A stretch of 64,000 nucleotides of DNA from Pseudomonas khavaziana (lineage in GTDB: Bacteria > Pseudomonadota > Gammaproteobacteria > Pseudomonadales > Pseudomonadaceae). A model generated the notes under the pieces. The model did not search any database. It saw nothing but the letters and a program-made list of their open reading frames with translations, and was not told the origin of the DNA. The stretch lies in NCBI RefSeq assembly GCF_019145205.1, contig NZ_JAHSTT010000018.1, positions 25,305 to 89,304 of the forward strand. The letters are read 5' to 3'. A program made the translations under genes and the position numbers. Position 1 is the first letter of the stretch; every line of letters starts with the position of its first letter. Positions 33,030 through 42,332 of this stretch are shown here, piece by piece.

Positions 33030-33911
33030 TCAAACCCGACGTTGACGCACCAAATGCTTGAACCCCTCATATACCAGCACCATCACCGCCAGCCAGATGG
33101 GAATGTAAGTCAGCCATTGGTCACCCTTGATGCCTTCTCCCAGCAATAGCGCCACCACCAGCAGTAACACCGGCTCCACGTAACTGAGCAGCCCGAACAA
33201 GCTGAATGCGAGCAAGCGACTGGCAATGATATAGCTCACCAGCGCCGAGGCACTGATCAAACCCAGCATCGGAATCAATGCATACAGCCTGGGGTGCACA
33301 TCGAGCACGGCAAATCCCTGTTCGCCGCTCTGCACAAACCACCAAGCCACTGGCAGCATCAGCGCCATGTCCAGCCACAAGCCACCCAAGTGATCGGTGC
33401 TCAGGTACTTGCGCACAACGAAATACACTGGGTAACCGATGATCACCACCAGGGTCGCCCAGGAAAAACCACCGGCCTGATACAGCTCATTCAAAACGCC
33501 GAGCGCGGCCAGCACCACCGCAATCTGCTGCAGCCGCGACAAGCGTTCGCCGTACACCAAGCGCCCCGTCAGCACCATGGTCAGCGGCAACAGGAAATAC
33601 CCCACCGATACATCCAGGCTGCGTCCATTCAGCGGCGCCCACATGAACAGCCACAATTGCACGCCCAGCAAGGCCGAAGAGGCCAGCCCCCCCCCGATCA
33701 GGCGCGGCTTGGTCGTGAGCATGCGCAGCAGCTCCCACACCCGTCGCCATTCACCGCTGACGATCATGAATACCGTCATGCAGGGCACGGTCAGCAACAT
33801 TCGCCAGCCGAAAATCTCCAGGCCGCTCAAGGGCGTGAGCAGCGACGTGAAGTAATACATCACGGCAAACAACACCGAGGCCAATACCGATAACACTACA
33901 CCTTTAGACAC
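33030..33911 (-). CDS. rarD: RarD-type EamA transporter
   Basis: The 293-aa protein begins MSKGVVLSVLASVLFAVMYY and has ten hydrophobic helices. FGWRMLLTVPCM, LNGRSLDVSVGYFLLPL and the FVVRKYL segment are typical of the RarD branch of the drug/metabolite transporter superfamily. The product sits in the inner membrane. E. coli RarD was named for chloramphenicol sensitivity, but the physiological substrate is not established. It is monocistronic, followed on its 5' side by a REPIN. Confidence 0.85.
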   Translation of the reverse strand: MSKGVVLSVLASVLFAVMYYFTSLLTPLSGLEIFGWRMLLTVPCMTVFMIVSGEWRRVWELLRMLTTKPRLIGGGLASSALLGVQLWLFMWAPLNGRSLDVSVGYFLLPLTMVLTGRLVYGERLSRLQQIAVVLAALGVLNELYQAGGFSWATLVVIIGYPVYFVVRKYLSTDHLGGLWLDMALMLPVAWWFVQSGEQGFAVLDVHPRLYALIPMLGLISASALVSYIIASRLLAFSLFGLLSYVEPVLLLVVALLLGEGIKGDQWLTYIPIWLAVMVLVYEGFKHLVRQRRV

Positions 33912-33981
33912 GCTGTCCTCGCGAAAGCCGATTCATATCCAGTTCCAAGGGCGGAGTATGGCGGTTTTTGCGAGAAATAGA

Positions 33982-34089
33982 ATGTGGGAGGGGCGGGCGC
34001 CGATTCGACTTGCTCCTGATAGGCAGTGTGGCAGCTACAGATGAACCGATTGCAGCACCGCTACCGCGAGCAAGCCCCGCCCGCATTTT
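33982..34089. repeat. degenerate REPIN (paired REP sequences)
   Basis: An inverted pair of P. fluorescens-type REP sequences, ATGTGGGAGGGGC at the left and GCAAGCCCCGCCCGCAT at the right, flanks about 75 bases containing the usual GGCAGTGTGGC...TAC core. It lies between rarD and the aldo/keto reductase. Confidence 0.7.
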
Positions 34090-34112
34090 AATCTCCATGC
34101 ATCAAGGAGACT

Positions 34113-35129
34113 TCAGCCAACTCGCCACGCCACACGGCCTGAGACGAAATGGCCGACATCGTTGAACCCCGGCGTGGATGAGTGCCCGGGTGTGACCAAG
34201 GAATCAATAAATGCCTCGTCTTCAGTCGTGATATTCACCGCCAGCGCGCCGGTGTACGCATCCCATTGCGCCTCGGTGCGTGGCCCGACAATCGCGGAAC
34301 TCACCGCGCAATTGTTCAATACCCAGGCAATGGCAAACTCGACCATGCCCACGCCACGCCCTTGGGTGTATTGCTGGATCTGCTGGGCGATGCGCAACGA
34401 CTCCATCCGCCATTCGGTTTCCAGGATGCGCTTGTCCTGGCGTGCGGCCCGGCTGCCGGGCTCGGGCGTTACGTCCGGCGCATATTTGCCGCTGAGCACC
34501 CCTCGGGCCAGCGGGCTATAGGGCACCACGCCCAACCCGTAGGCAGCCGCCGCGGTGATTTGCTCGACCTCGGCCTGGCGATTGACGATGTTGTACAGCG
34601 GCTGACTGATGACGGGTTTATCCACCCCAAGACGCTCGGCCACCCGAATCACCTCGGCGATACGCCAACCGCGGTAGTTGGACAGGCCCCAATAGCGGAT
34701 CTTGCCTTGGCGGATCAGGTCACCGATGGCCGACACGGTCACTTCCAGCGGCGTGTCATGGTCTTCACGGTGCAGGTAGTAGATGTCCAGGTACTCGGTA
34801 TCCAGGCGCCCAAGGCTGGCTTCCACGGCGTTGAAAATACGCTTGCGGTTCAAACCACTGCGGTTGGGCAAACCGTCGGCGGGTCCGAAGCCGACTTTGC
34901 TGGCCACGATCCAGTCCTGGCGATTGCGCGCAATGGCTTCGCCGACGATCTCTTCGGAGCGCCCGCCAGTGTAGACGTCGGCGGTATCAATAAAGTTGAT
35001 GCCCTGGTCCCAGGCCTTGTCGATGATGCGCAGCGAGTCTTCGGTACTGGTCTGTTCGCCAAACATCATGGTGCCGAGGGTCAATGCGCTGACCTTCAAC
35101 CCGGACTGGCCCAATGTGCGGTAAATCAT
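34113..35129 (-). CDS. aldo/keto reductase
   Basis: The 338-aa NADPH-dependent oxidoreductase has the AKR catalytic set in place: Asp and Tyr in FIDTADVYTGGRSEE, Lys in VASKVGFG and His in YYLHREDHD. RYWGLSNYRGW and VVPYSPLARGVLSGKY are further family signatures. It resembles the AKR11/YajO-like group acting on carbonyl compounds. GAGGAG precedes the ATG by about 7 bases. It is followed upstream by a LysR gene on the same strand with an 81-base gap; whether they are linked is unclear. Confidence 0.92.
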   Translation of the reverse strand: MIYRTLGQSGLKVSALTLGTMMFGEQTSTEDSLRIIDKAWDQGINFIDTADVYTGGRSEEIVGEAIARNRQDWIVASKVGFGPADGLPNRSGLNRKRIFNAVEASLGRLDTEYLDIYYLHREDHDTPLEVTVSAIGDLIRQGKIRYWGLSNYRGWRIAEVIRVAERLGVDKPVISQPLYNIVNRQAEVEQITAAAAYGLGVVPYSPLARGVLSGKYAPDVTPEPGSRAARQDKRILETEWRMESLRIAQQIQQYTQGRGVGMVEFAIAWVLNNCAVSSAIVGPRTEAQWDAYTGALAVNITTEDEAFIDSLVTPGHSSTPGFNDVGHFVSGRVAWRVG

Positions 35130-35210
35130 GGAGAGCTCCTCATCGCAGGGAAACGTGAGTACTGCAATACCAGAACCGACGCCTCTGGAACAAGCCCTGG
35201 GCGCGTTTGT

Positions 35211-36113
35211 TCATGCACCCAGTAATGTCTGGCAGCGGGCCTGTAGAAAACGGTGCAGCACTTTCACCCGTTCCGACACTTGCAGACGGTGGGGGCACAT
35301 CAGGTTGAAAGGGGTCGGCTCGCCCTGCCAGTCGGGCAGCAGCACTACCAGCCGACCGGCCTGGATATCACGGGCAATATCCAGATTGGCTTTATAGGCG
35401 ATGCCGTGGCCCGCCAGCGCCCAGCGGCGGACGATTTCTCCATCGTCGCTGAGGTAATCGCCGCTGACGTCGACCTCCTGGAGCAGCGCGCCCTGGCGGA
35501 AGTACCACGTGCTATTGGCCTGCCCGCGGCGCATGTAACGCAACGTACTGTGCTGCGCCAAGTCTGCCGGCGTGCGTGGTGTGCCGTGGCGCGCGAGATA
35601 TTCAGGGCTGGCGCAGGCCATGCGCTGGTGGCCGGGCACCACCGGCAACGCCACCAGGCTGGAGTCCCTTGGTACGCCAAAGCGCAGGGCAATGTCGACG
35701 GTATCGCGAAACAAGTCGGCATTGCTGTCGTTGAGCAGCAGTTGCAGGCGGATATTCGGGTGCTCAAGCTTGAACTCATCCAGCCAGCCCAGTAACACGT
35801 TGCGGCCGAAATCCGAAGGTGCCGCCAGCTGCAATAAACCGCTGAGGCTTTGGCCCTGTTGCTTGATGGCGTGTTCGCCCTCCGACAACGCTTCCAGCGC
35901 CACCCGCACGCTGTCCAGATAACGCCGGCCTTCTTCGGTCAGGCGCATGCTGCGGGTGGAACGGGCAAGCAAGCGGATACCGAGCCGTGTTTCAAGGCGC
36001 TTGAGGGCAATGCTGGCCGCTGCCGGTGTCAAGCCAAGCCCACGGGCGGCGGCTGTCAGGCTGCCGGTGTCGGCACTGCGCACAAAAACTTCAAGGTCGA
36101 GAATTGAACTCAT
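35211..36113 (-). CDS. LysR-family transcriptional regulator
   Basis: The 300-aa regulator has an N-terminal helix-turn-helix (LEVFVRSADTGSLTAAARGLG and AASIALKRLETRLGIRLLAR) and a C-terminal effector domain. It belongs by look to the CrgA-like branch. AAGGA lies 9 bases before the ATG. It is divergent from the SDR gene at 36216-36920 across 102 bases and upstream of the aldo/keto reductase, so both are candidate targets. Confidence 0.93.
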   Translation of the reverse strand: MSSILDLEVFVRSADTGSLTAAARGLGLTPAAASIALKRLETRLGIRLLARSTRSMRLTEEGRRYLDSVRVALEALSEGEHAIKQQGQSLSGLLQLAAPSDFGRNVLLGWLDEFKLEHPNIRLQLLLNDSNADLFRDTVDIALRFGVPRDSSLVALPVVPGHQRMACASPEYLARHGTPRTPADLAQHSTLRYMRRGQANSTWYFRQGALLQEVDVSGDYLSDDGEIVRRWALAGHGIAYKANLDIARDIQAGRLVVLLPDWQGEPTPFNLMCPHRLQVSERVKVLHRFLQARCQTLLGA

Positions 36114-36215
36114 TATTAAAAATCCTTTAAAGATCTTGTCGTTTTACCGGGATTTTTTGCTGATTGCCAAGCTGGGAAGATCAACGCTCACTTTCTCATC
36201 CAGGTAGTTCTCCCC

Positions 36216-36920
36216 ATGACATCTTCCCTCAGCGGTAAAACCATCATCGTGATTGGCGGCAGCAGCGGCATCGGCGCCGCAGTGGCCCAGGCAGCCACCG
36301 CTCGCGGTGCGCGCGTGGTGCTGGCCGGGCGACGCTTGAACTCCGGCAGCGACAACGGTGTACGCAGTGAGCCGGTGGACGTCACCAACAGCGCGTCGTT
36401 GCAGCGCTTGTTCGAAACGGTGGGGCACTTTGACCACCTGGTCTACACCTCGGGGCCTTCGGTGCGGGCCAAGATCTTGAGCGAAACCGACCTTGACGAG
36501 GCCCAGGACAATTTCAATGTGAAACTCTGGGGCGCCCTACGTGCGATTCAACAGGCGCTGCCATTTTTGGGGGAGCACGGCAGCATCAGCCTGACTTCCG
36601 GTCAACTGGGGCGCAAGCTGGCAGCAGGGCAGCTCATCAAGACCGGCATCAACGCCGCGACCGAAGCCTTGGGCAAGCAACTGGCCAAGGAACTGGCGCC
36701 GCGTCGCGTCAATGTCATCAGCCCCGGCGTGATCGATACCCCAGCCTATGCCGGCTTGGCCGAAGAGCAGCGTTTGGCGATGTTTGCCAAGACCGGCGAG
36801 GTATTGCCGGTTGGCCGGGTAGGGCAGGCTGAAGAAGTGGCGGCGGGGTATGTATTGGCCATGGAGAACGGCTTCATGACCGGCGCCGTTATCGATATCG
36901 ATGGCGGCGGTTTGCTGTAG
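36216..36920 (+). CDS. SDR-family oxidoreductase with an altered active site
   Basis: The 234-aa short-chain dehydrogenase-like protein has the nucleotide-binding GGSSGIGAAVAQ (residues 10-21), an Arg in LAGRR suggesting NADP(H) use, and the C-terminal GAVIDIDGGGLL. The catalytic Ser is in LTSGQLG. The canonical YxxxK reads GQLIK, so the Tyr is replaced by Gly while the Lys remains. Related Tyr-less SDRs exist, and the reaction is uncertain. It is divergent from a LysR regulator and followed by a REPIN. Confidence 0.88.
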   Translation: MTSSLSGKTIIVIGGSSGIGAAVAQAATARGARVVLAGRRLNSGSDNGVRSEPVDVTNSASLQRLFETVGHFDHLVYTSGPSVRAKILSETDLDEAQDNFNVKLWGALRAIQQALPFLGEHGSISLTSGQLGRKLAAGQLIKTGINAATEALGKQLAKELAPRRVNVISPGVIDTPAYAGLAEEQRLAMFAKTGEVLPVGRVGQAEEVAAGYVLAMENGFMTGAVIDIDGGGLL

Positions 36921-36931
36921 ACACAGGCCAA

Positions 36932-37009
36932 AGTGTGGGAGGGGGCTTGCCTCGATGGCGGTGGTTCAGTCACAGATGCGCTCACTGACACTAAATCCCC
37001 TCTCACATT
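36932..37009. repeat. REPIN (paired REP sequences)
   Basis: GTGTGGGAGGGGGCTTGCC at the left and a CCCCTCTCACAT arm at the right flank a 45-base core with GGCGGTGGTTCAGTCAC. It fills the space between the convergent SDR and MFS genes. Confidence 0.8.
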
Positions 37010-37017
37010 AAACCGAG

Positions 37018-38328
37018 TCAGGCCTTCAAGGTCCGCGTCATGCGCAACGCCAGCACACTACCGGCGACAATCACTGCCGCCAGCAGGTACAGCGCCACAT
37101 CCGTGGACCCGGTGGCGTCTTTCACAAACCCCACGATATACGGACTGAGAAAGCCCGCCATCTGCCCCATGGAGTTGATCAACGCCAGGCCACCCGCCGC
37201 GGCACCTGCGCTGAGCATGGCGGTAGGCACCGGCCAGAACATCGGCAGGCCGGTAAGGGCGCCCATGGTAGCGATGGTCAGGCCGAGGATGGCGATGGCC
37301 GGTGTGGTGGCGAAGTTCACCGCAATCACCAGGCCGATGGCACCCATCAGCATTGGCACCACCAGGTGCCAGCGACGTTCCTTGCGCAAGTCGGCCGAGC
37401 GGCCTACCAGCAACATGAACACTGCCGCCAACAGATACGGGATCGCACTGAGCCAGCCAATCACCAGGTTATCGCTGAAACCCAGGTTCTTGATGATTGA
37501 TGGCAGCCAGAAGTTGATCGCATACACGCCGCTCTGGATGCAGAAGTAGATCAGGCCAAATGCCCAGATCGCAGGGTTCTTGAACACTTCGGCCAGGGAG
37601 TCGCTGGTGGTGCCGGGCTTATTCGCCAGGTCCGTAGCGTGGTCGGCTTCCAGCACCTGCCGTTCATGGGGCTTGAGCCACTTGGCGTTGGCAAAGCTGT
37701 CACTGAGCAGGAAGTAGGCGAGGGCGCCGAGGATCACGGTCGGGATGCCTTGCAGCAGGAACATCCACTGCCAGCCCGCCAAGCCGCCTTGATTGGCGGC
37801 AAAGTGGTTGAGAATCCAGCCGGAAAACGGGCTGCCGAGCAAACCGGACACCGGGATCGCCGACATGAACAGCGCCATGATCCGCCCACGGCGGAACGTC
37901 GGAAACCACTGCGATAGGTACAGCACCACACCGGGGAAGAAACCGGCTTCAGCGGCACCGGTAAACAGGCGCAACGTGTAGAAATGCGTCGGCGTGGTCA
38001 CAAACAGCAGGCAGGTAGACAGCGTGCCCCACACGATCATCATCAGTGCGATCCAGCGCCGTGGGCCGAACTTGGTCAGCGCCAGGTTGCTCGGCACGCC
38101 ACACAGCACGTAGCCGATAAAGAAAATCCCGGCCCCCAGGCCGTATACGGTTTCGCTGAACTTCAACGCATCGAGCATCTGCAGCTTGGCAAAGCCAACG
38201 TTTACCCGGTCCAGGTAGTTGAACAGATAGCAGATAAAGATGAAGGGGATCAGGCGCAGGGTGATGCGCTTGTAGATGGCGTTTTTATCGTCATCGCTGG
38301 CCAGTGCGGCAGTGGCGCTCTGTGACAT
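37018..38328 (-). CDS. MFS transporter, anion:cation symporter family
   Basis: The 436-aa protein has twelve hydrophobic helices. ITLRLIPFIFICYLFNYLDR and VNVGFAKLQML at the N terminus and GAAEAGFFPGVVLYLSQWFP around residue 110 are hallmarks of the ACS family that imports sugar acids, tartrate and galactonate. It faces a CdaR regulator and glycerate kinase, pointing to uptake of a sugar diacid or glycerate, by context. No dehydratase or aldolase gene is present in the window. Confidence 0.9.
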   Translation of the reverse strand: MSQSATAALASDDDKNAIYKRITLRLIPFIFICYLFNYLDRVNVGFAKLQMLDALKFSETVYGLGAGIFFIGYVLCGVPSNLALTKFGPRRWIALMMIVWGTLSTCLLFVTTPTHFYTLRLFTGAAEAGFFPGVVLYLSQWFPTFRRGRIMALFMSAIPVSGLLGSPFSGWILNHFAANQGGLAGWQWMFLLQGIPTVILGALAYFLLSDSFANAKWLKPHERQVLEADHATDLANKPGTTSDSLAEVFKNPAIWAFGLIYFCIQSGVYAINFWLPSIIKNLGFSDNLVIGWLSAIPYLLAAVFMLLVGRSADLRKERRWHLVVPMLMGAIGLVIAVNFATTPAIAILGLTIATMGALTGLPMFWPVPTAMLSAGAAAGGLALINSMGQMAGFLSPYIVGFVKDATGSTDVALYLLAAVIVAGSVLALRMTRTLKA

Positions 38329-38485
38329 GGGAATCTCTCTTTATTATGATTTTTCGCGGTGCGAGGTTAACGTTGACCGCCCCGACAGTCTCGATGACGT
38401 GATGGGCGACTGTCTTTGTGCTGGCGCACAGTGAAGCAGGCTTTGCGCTGTGCCAGTGAACAACCTGTTTTAGGAAATTAGCCCC

Positions 38486-39586
38486 ATGTTCGAGCTCGAT
38501 CACGCCTTGGCCCAGGAGATTGTCGATCGCACCATGGCCATCCTGCCCCATAACGTCAACGTCATGGACAGCCAGGGCCTGATCCTTGGCAGCGGCGAGC
38601 CGGAACGCATCAATACCCGCCATGAAGGCGCGCAACTGGTCCTGGCCAATGGCCGGGTGGTGGAGATCGATGGGCAGACTGCCAAGCATCTCAAGGGCGT
38701 GCAGCCGGGCATCAACCTGCCGTTGCTGCATGATCAACGCCTGATCGGTGTGCTGGGCATCACCGGTGAACCGGACGGGCTGCGCACCTATGCCGAACTG
38801 GTGCGCATGACCGCTGAAATGCTGGTCAGCCACCGCCACCAGCAAGCCGAACAGCAATGGCGGCGCCAGCGCTGCGATGATCTGCTGGCCCTGCTGCTGG
38901 CCGACGGTGGCGACTCACCACGCCTGGTGGACGAAGCCCGGCAACTGGGCCTCAAGCCGCAGCTGTCGCGCACGCCGTACCTGTTCGAGCTGGGCACGGG
39001 CCAAACGGCGGAAGACTTGAGTACATGGCTCACCAGCCGTTACCCGGACAGTTGGTGCGTCAGCCCCGCGCAGTTTTCCCTGCTGTGGTGCCGACCCGCC
39101 GCGTTGCAGGTCGACAACCCCCGCCTGCTGGAAAAACTCGACGGCCTGGGTTGGAACATCCTGCGCGTTGCCATTGGTGGGCAAGCGGAGGGCTTGGCGG
39201 GGCTGCGCCGTTGTTATCGCCGGGTGGGCGATCTACTTGCGTATGGCCGCGATATCCTCCCGCAAATGCGGCTGTTGACCCTCAACCGTTATCGTCTGCC
39301 GGTCATGCTCTGGCGTCACCGCCATGACGATGCCCTGGACGAACTGCTCAACCCTTTGCGCAAAGTGCTGGCCAAGGACAGCAACGGGCAACTGCTCGCC
39401 ACCCTGCGCAGTTGGTGCGAACACGACGGGCAAAGCCAGGCCTGCGCAGACGCGCTGGGCATTCATCGCAATAGCCTGCGTTATCGCATGGAACGCATTG
39501 CTGAACTCAGCGGCGTGGACCCGTTGACGCTCGATGGCATGCTGGCCTTGTACCTGGGCGTGCAGTTGTTGCCCCAGGCTTTGTAG
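38486..39586 (+). CDS. cdaR: sugar diacid utilisation regulator (CdaR family)
   Basis: The 366-aa activator has an N-terminal sugar diacid recognition domain (residues about 1-135; AQEIVDRTMAILPHNVNVMD and HLKGVQPGINLPL). A middle GGDEF-like fold follows, and the C-terminal PucR-type helix-turn-helix is ACADALGIHRNSLRYRMERI. E. coli CdaR activates galactarate, glucarate and glycerate genes. It is divergent from the transporter and upstream of glycerate kinase, so it very likely controls both. Confidence 0.9.
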   Translation: MFELDHALAQEIVDRTMAILPHNVNVMDSQGLILGSGEPERINTRHEGAQLVLANGRVVEIDGQTAKHLKGVQPGINLPLLHDQRLIGVLGITGEPDGLRTYAELVRMTAEMLVSHRHQQAEQQWRRQRCDDLLALLLADGGDSPRLVDEARQLGLKPQLSRTPYLFELGTGQTAEDLSTWLTSRYPDSWCVSPAQFSLLWCRPAALQVDNPRLLEKLDGLGWNILRVAIGGQAEGLAGLRRCYRRVGDLLAYGRDILPQMRLLTLNRYRLPVMLWRHRHDDALDELLNPLRKVLAKDSNGQLLATLRSWCEHDGQSQACADALGIHRNSLRYRMERIAELSGVDPLTLDGMLALYLGVQLLPQAL

Positions 39587-39686
39587 AAATGACCAACAAA
39601 CCCTGTCCGCATCTGTGCAATTGACCGGCGTCATTACCCCAGCCAACTGGCAGCATGGGCATTATAAAAACCGGAGAAAGCCCATC

Positions 39687-40826
39687 ATGAAGATCATCAT
39701 CGCTCCCGACTCATTCAAGGACAGCCTCAGTGCTGCAGGCACTGCCCAGGCCATTGCCGAAGGGTTGGCCCAAGTCTGGCCGGATGCGCAGTTGGTCGAG
39801 TGCCCTATGGCCGATGGGGGTGAAGGAACGGTGGACGCCGTGCTTGCCGCTTGCAACGGCGAGTTGCGCCAGCAAGTGGTGCAAGGGCCATTGGGTGGCA
39901 CCGTTGAGGCGCGGTGGGGCTGGTTGGCCGACAGCCACACCGCAATGATCGAAATGGCCGAGGCCAGCGGCTTGCAACTGGTCGCGCCGGAGCAACGCGA
40001 CGCGTGTTCCAGCACCACTTACGGTACCGGTGAATTGATCCGTGCCGCCCTGGACGCCGGGGCGCAACGCATCATCCTGGCGATTGGCGGCAGTGCCACC
40101 AATGATGGCGGGGCGGGAGCGATGCAGGCCCTTGGCGTGCAACTTTTCGACGCTGAAGGACAGCTACTGCCCCCGGGTGGGCTGGCGTTGACGCGCCTGT
40201 CGAGTATCAGCCTCGTATCGTTGGACCCACGCCTGGCCCAGGTGCGCTTTGAAATTGCCGCCGACGTCAACAACCCGCTGTGCGGCCCCCACGGCGCCTC
40301 GGCGATTTTCGGCCCGCAAAAAGGTGCGAGCCCCGAGCAAGTGGCCCAACTGGACGCCGCCCTCGGCCACTTCGCCGATCACTGCGCCCAAGTGCTGGCC
40401 AACGACGTGCGCGACCAACCCGGCAGCGGCGCCGCCGGCGGCCTGGGTTTCGCCGCCAAGGCCTTTCTCGGTGCACAGTTCCGCCCAGGGGTGGAGGTGG
40501 TGGCCGAACTGGTCGGCCTTGATGACGCCGTACGCGGCGCCGACCTGGTCATCACCGGTGAGGGCCGCTTCGACGCCCAGACCCTGCGCGGCAAGACCCC
40601 GTTTGGTGTGGCGCGCATCGCCCAGCGCCATGGCGTGCCGGTTATCGTGATCGCCGGCACGTTGGGCGAGGGTTACGAGCAGATGTATGCCCATGGCGTG
40701 GATGCGGCATTTGCCTTGCCGTCGGGGCCGATGAGCCTGGAGCAGGCCTGCCGTGAGGCTCCGCGTCTATTATGTGAGCGAGCTGCGGACATCGCACGCG
40801 TTTGGCGCCTTGCATCTAATCACTAA
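39687..40826 (+). CDS. glycerate 2-kinase (GarK/GlxK family)
   Basis: The 379-aa kinase phosphorylates glycerate with ATP. MKIIIAPDSFKDSLSA at the start, CPMADGGEGTVDAV, AIGGSATNDGGAGAMQALG and VITGEGRFDAQT are class II glycerate kinase signatures. The true ATG at 39687 has GGAGAAAG upstream; the open frame extends to 39534 inside cdaR's 3' end. With the transporter and CdaR it forms a short module feeding glycerate into glycolysis. The choice between garK and glxK cannot be made from sequence. Confidence 0.93.
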   Translation: MKIIIAPDSFKDSLSAAGTAQAIAEGLAQVWPDAQLVECPMADGGEGTVDAVLAACNGELRQQVVQGPLGGTVEARWGWLADSHTAMIEMAEASGLQLVAPEQRDACSSTTYGTGELIRAALDAGAQRIILAIGGSATNDGGAGAMQALGVQLFDAEGQLLPPGGLALTRLSSISLVSLDPRLAQVRFEIAADVNNPLCGPHGASAIFGPQKGASPEQVAQLDAALGHFADHCAQVLANDVRDQPGSGAAGGLGFAAKAFLGAQFRPGVEVVAELVGLDDAVRGADLVITGEGRFDAQTLRGKTPFGVARIAQRHGVPVIVIAGTLGEGYEQMYAHGVDAAFALPSGPMSLEQACREAPRLLCERAADIARVWRLASNH

Positions 40827-40940
40827 CCCCACGCGCTAACCGCCGCACCCACTGTGCCTGAAACTCCAGCTGCGCCTCTGCGGGCTGCTGCAACTGCACA
40901 AATTCCAGCATCGGATCGTCCACCTCTGTGCGCACGCCGC

Positions 40941-41318
40941 TCAATTCTTCAAGGGTCGCCAACCCACAAAACGGTACACCAGGCCGTGGCGTTGGCCCAG
41001 CCAATTCAACGCGGTGCCGTTGGCAGGGTCACGCATATCAATGATCACTGCTTGACCTGGCTTGGCATGCACCTGCGCAACAGTGACGTCCAGATGGCGG
41101 ATCGACTGCCAGTCCGCCAGATAGCCCGGTGGCAAATGGTGCAGGTAGCTGCTGTGCTCTTCCGGCAAACCGTCGATCACCGCTGCGCGGCCCCACCAGG
41201 CGCTATCGAACGCCAGCAACTGGCTTAGCCGCCTCAAGGCGTGGTGTTGAAAATGCTCGAGGTCCTGATGCTGGGCCAGGCGCTGCAGGTCCAGGGCCTG
41301 GGCTGAGTATCGGTGCTG
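40941..41318 (-). pseudogene. decayed LuxR-type regulator fragment
   Basis: An open stretch without a proper start encodes LDLQRLAQHQDLEHFQHH, LAFDSAWWGRA, HHLPPGYLADWQ and a hydrophobic block ending LNWLGQRHGLV. This looks like the N-terminal sensing half of a Pseudomonas LuxR-family regulator. The sequence then departs (YRFVGWRPLKN, stop) and no helix-turn-helix follows. In another frame (down to 40816) a separate C-terminal-like fragment ends EFQAQWVRRLARGVSD, as if two genes were fused by a deletion. Upstream, an in-frame stop at 41319 separates it from LTSPELSHIVNRTLLHLND-like coding remnants. It probably makes no functional protein. Confidence 0.5.
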
Positions 41319-41447
41319 TCAGGTTTGATCGCCATCGTTCAGATGCAGGAGGGTGCGGTTGACGATGTGGGAAAGTTCCGGGCTCGTCAGACGTACAGCT
41401 TTGCTTCTAAACTGGCCGGCCACGTGTTTTTCATAGGATGAAACGCA

Positions 41448-41960
41448 ATGCACGCACCTGAACCCCATATCGTGATCCAGCGCTTTACCGAGGCCCACCT
41501 TGAGGGCGTCACCGCGCTCTACAACGAACCGGCCGTGTGCCGTCAGGTGCTGCAAATGCCTTTCCAGTCCGTTGAGGCCTGGCGCAAACGTCTGGTGATG
41601 GATAATGAGCGGCGGCTACAGTTGGTAGCGTTGCATGGCGGTGAGGTCATTGGTCAGCTGGGGTTGGAGCAGTACCTGCGCGTACGCCAGAGTCATGTGG
41701 GTTCGTTTGGCATGGGCGTGTCGACTGCCTGGCAGGGCAAGGGAGTAGGCTCGCGGCTGTTGACGGCCGCGCTGGATGTGGCAGACAACTGGATGAACCT
41801 GCACCGCGTGGAACTGACGGTCTACGCCGACAACGAGGCGGCGCATAACCTTTATCGCAAGTTCGGCTTCGAAGTGGAGGGAACATTGCGCGATTACGCC
41901 CTGCGTGACGGTGTATTTGTCGACACCCTGAGCATGGCGCGCCTGCGCCGGTCGGTTTAA
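41448..41960 (+). CDS. GNAT-family N-acetyltransferase
   Basis: The 170-aa protein carries the acetyl-CoA-binding signature GKGVGSRLLTAAL (around residues 97-109), VELTVYADNEAAHNLYRKFGF and EGTLRDYALRDG. These match the amino-acid/aminoacyl acetyltransferase branch (YhhY/phosphinothricin-type) of GNAT enzymes. AGGA lies 9 bases before the ATG. Substrate is unknown. It lies next to the decayed regulator, with no obvious operon partner. Confidence 0.88.
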   Translation: MHAPEPHIVIQRFTEAHLEGVTALYNEPAVCRQVLQMPFQSVEAWRKRLVMDNERRLQLVALHGGEVIGQLGLEQYLRVRQSHVGSFGMGVSTAWQGKGVGSRLLTAALDVADNWMNLHRVELTVYADNEAAHNLYRKFGFEVEGTLRDYALRDGVFVDTLSMARLRRSV

Positions 41961-42332
41961 CTCGATAAGCAAAGACATCTTCACAACTGACCGTGCTGAC
42001 TCGCAGCTTACTCTTGCTCTTGCTCTTGCCGTTGTTCTGTTTTTGATCTTGATCCTGGCCGCCCCGCGTCATGGATGGCGCGGGGCGCCGCTCCAGAATC
42101 CACGGCGGATTACGGGCACGCCGAGCCGAAGCGAGGTGACGATGTAATAGCACCGACCAGACAAGCCGAGCGCAGTTATTAAATAAGGAAAAGCCTAAAG
42201 CGTGTCGTGCGCGCGGGAATTAACGGTCAAATAATTACTTGCAGTCGTGCTGGAACCCGTTGTGTGTAGCTGACACTAACGTGAGCACATGAATGATGCG
42301 CCTAGCCTAACGTTGTGGAGTGAAGAAAAACC
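41961..42332. repeat. intergenic dispersed-repeat-like region with hairpin
   Basis: This 372-base gap has no gene. At 41990-42130 it holds CTTGCTCTTGCTCTTGCCG, TTGATCTTGATCCTGG and a hairpin (GCCCCGCG at 42061-42068 with CGCGGGGC at 42079-42086). From memory, this pattern recurs in many P. fluorescens intergenic regions. The right half (42180-42332) is AT-richer and presumably contains the promoter of the serralysin-like gene; no clear -35/-10 pair could be chosen. Confidence 0.5.

Noticed and set aside
41990..42130. CTTGCTCTTGCTCTTG as a CRISPR or tandem-repeat locus
   Set aside because: The repeat unit is only six bases with two to three copies and no spacers; it fits a known type of intergenic repeat instead.
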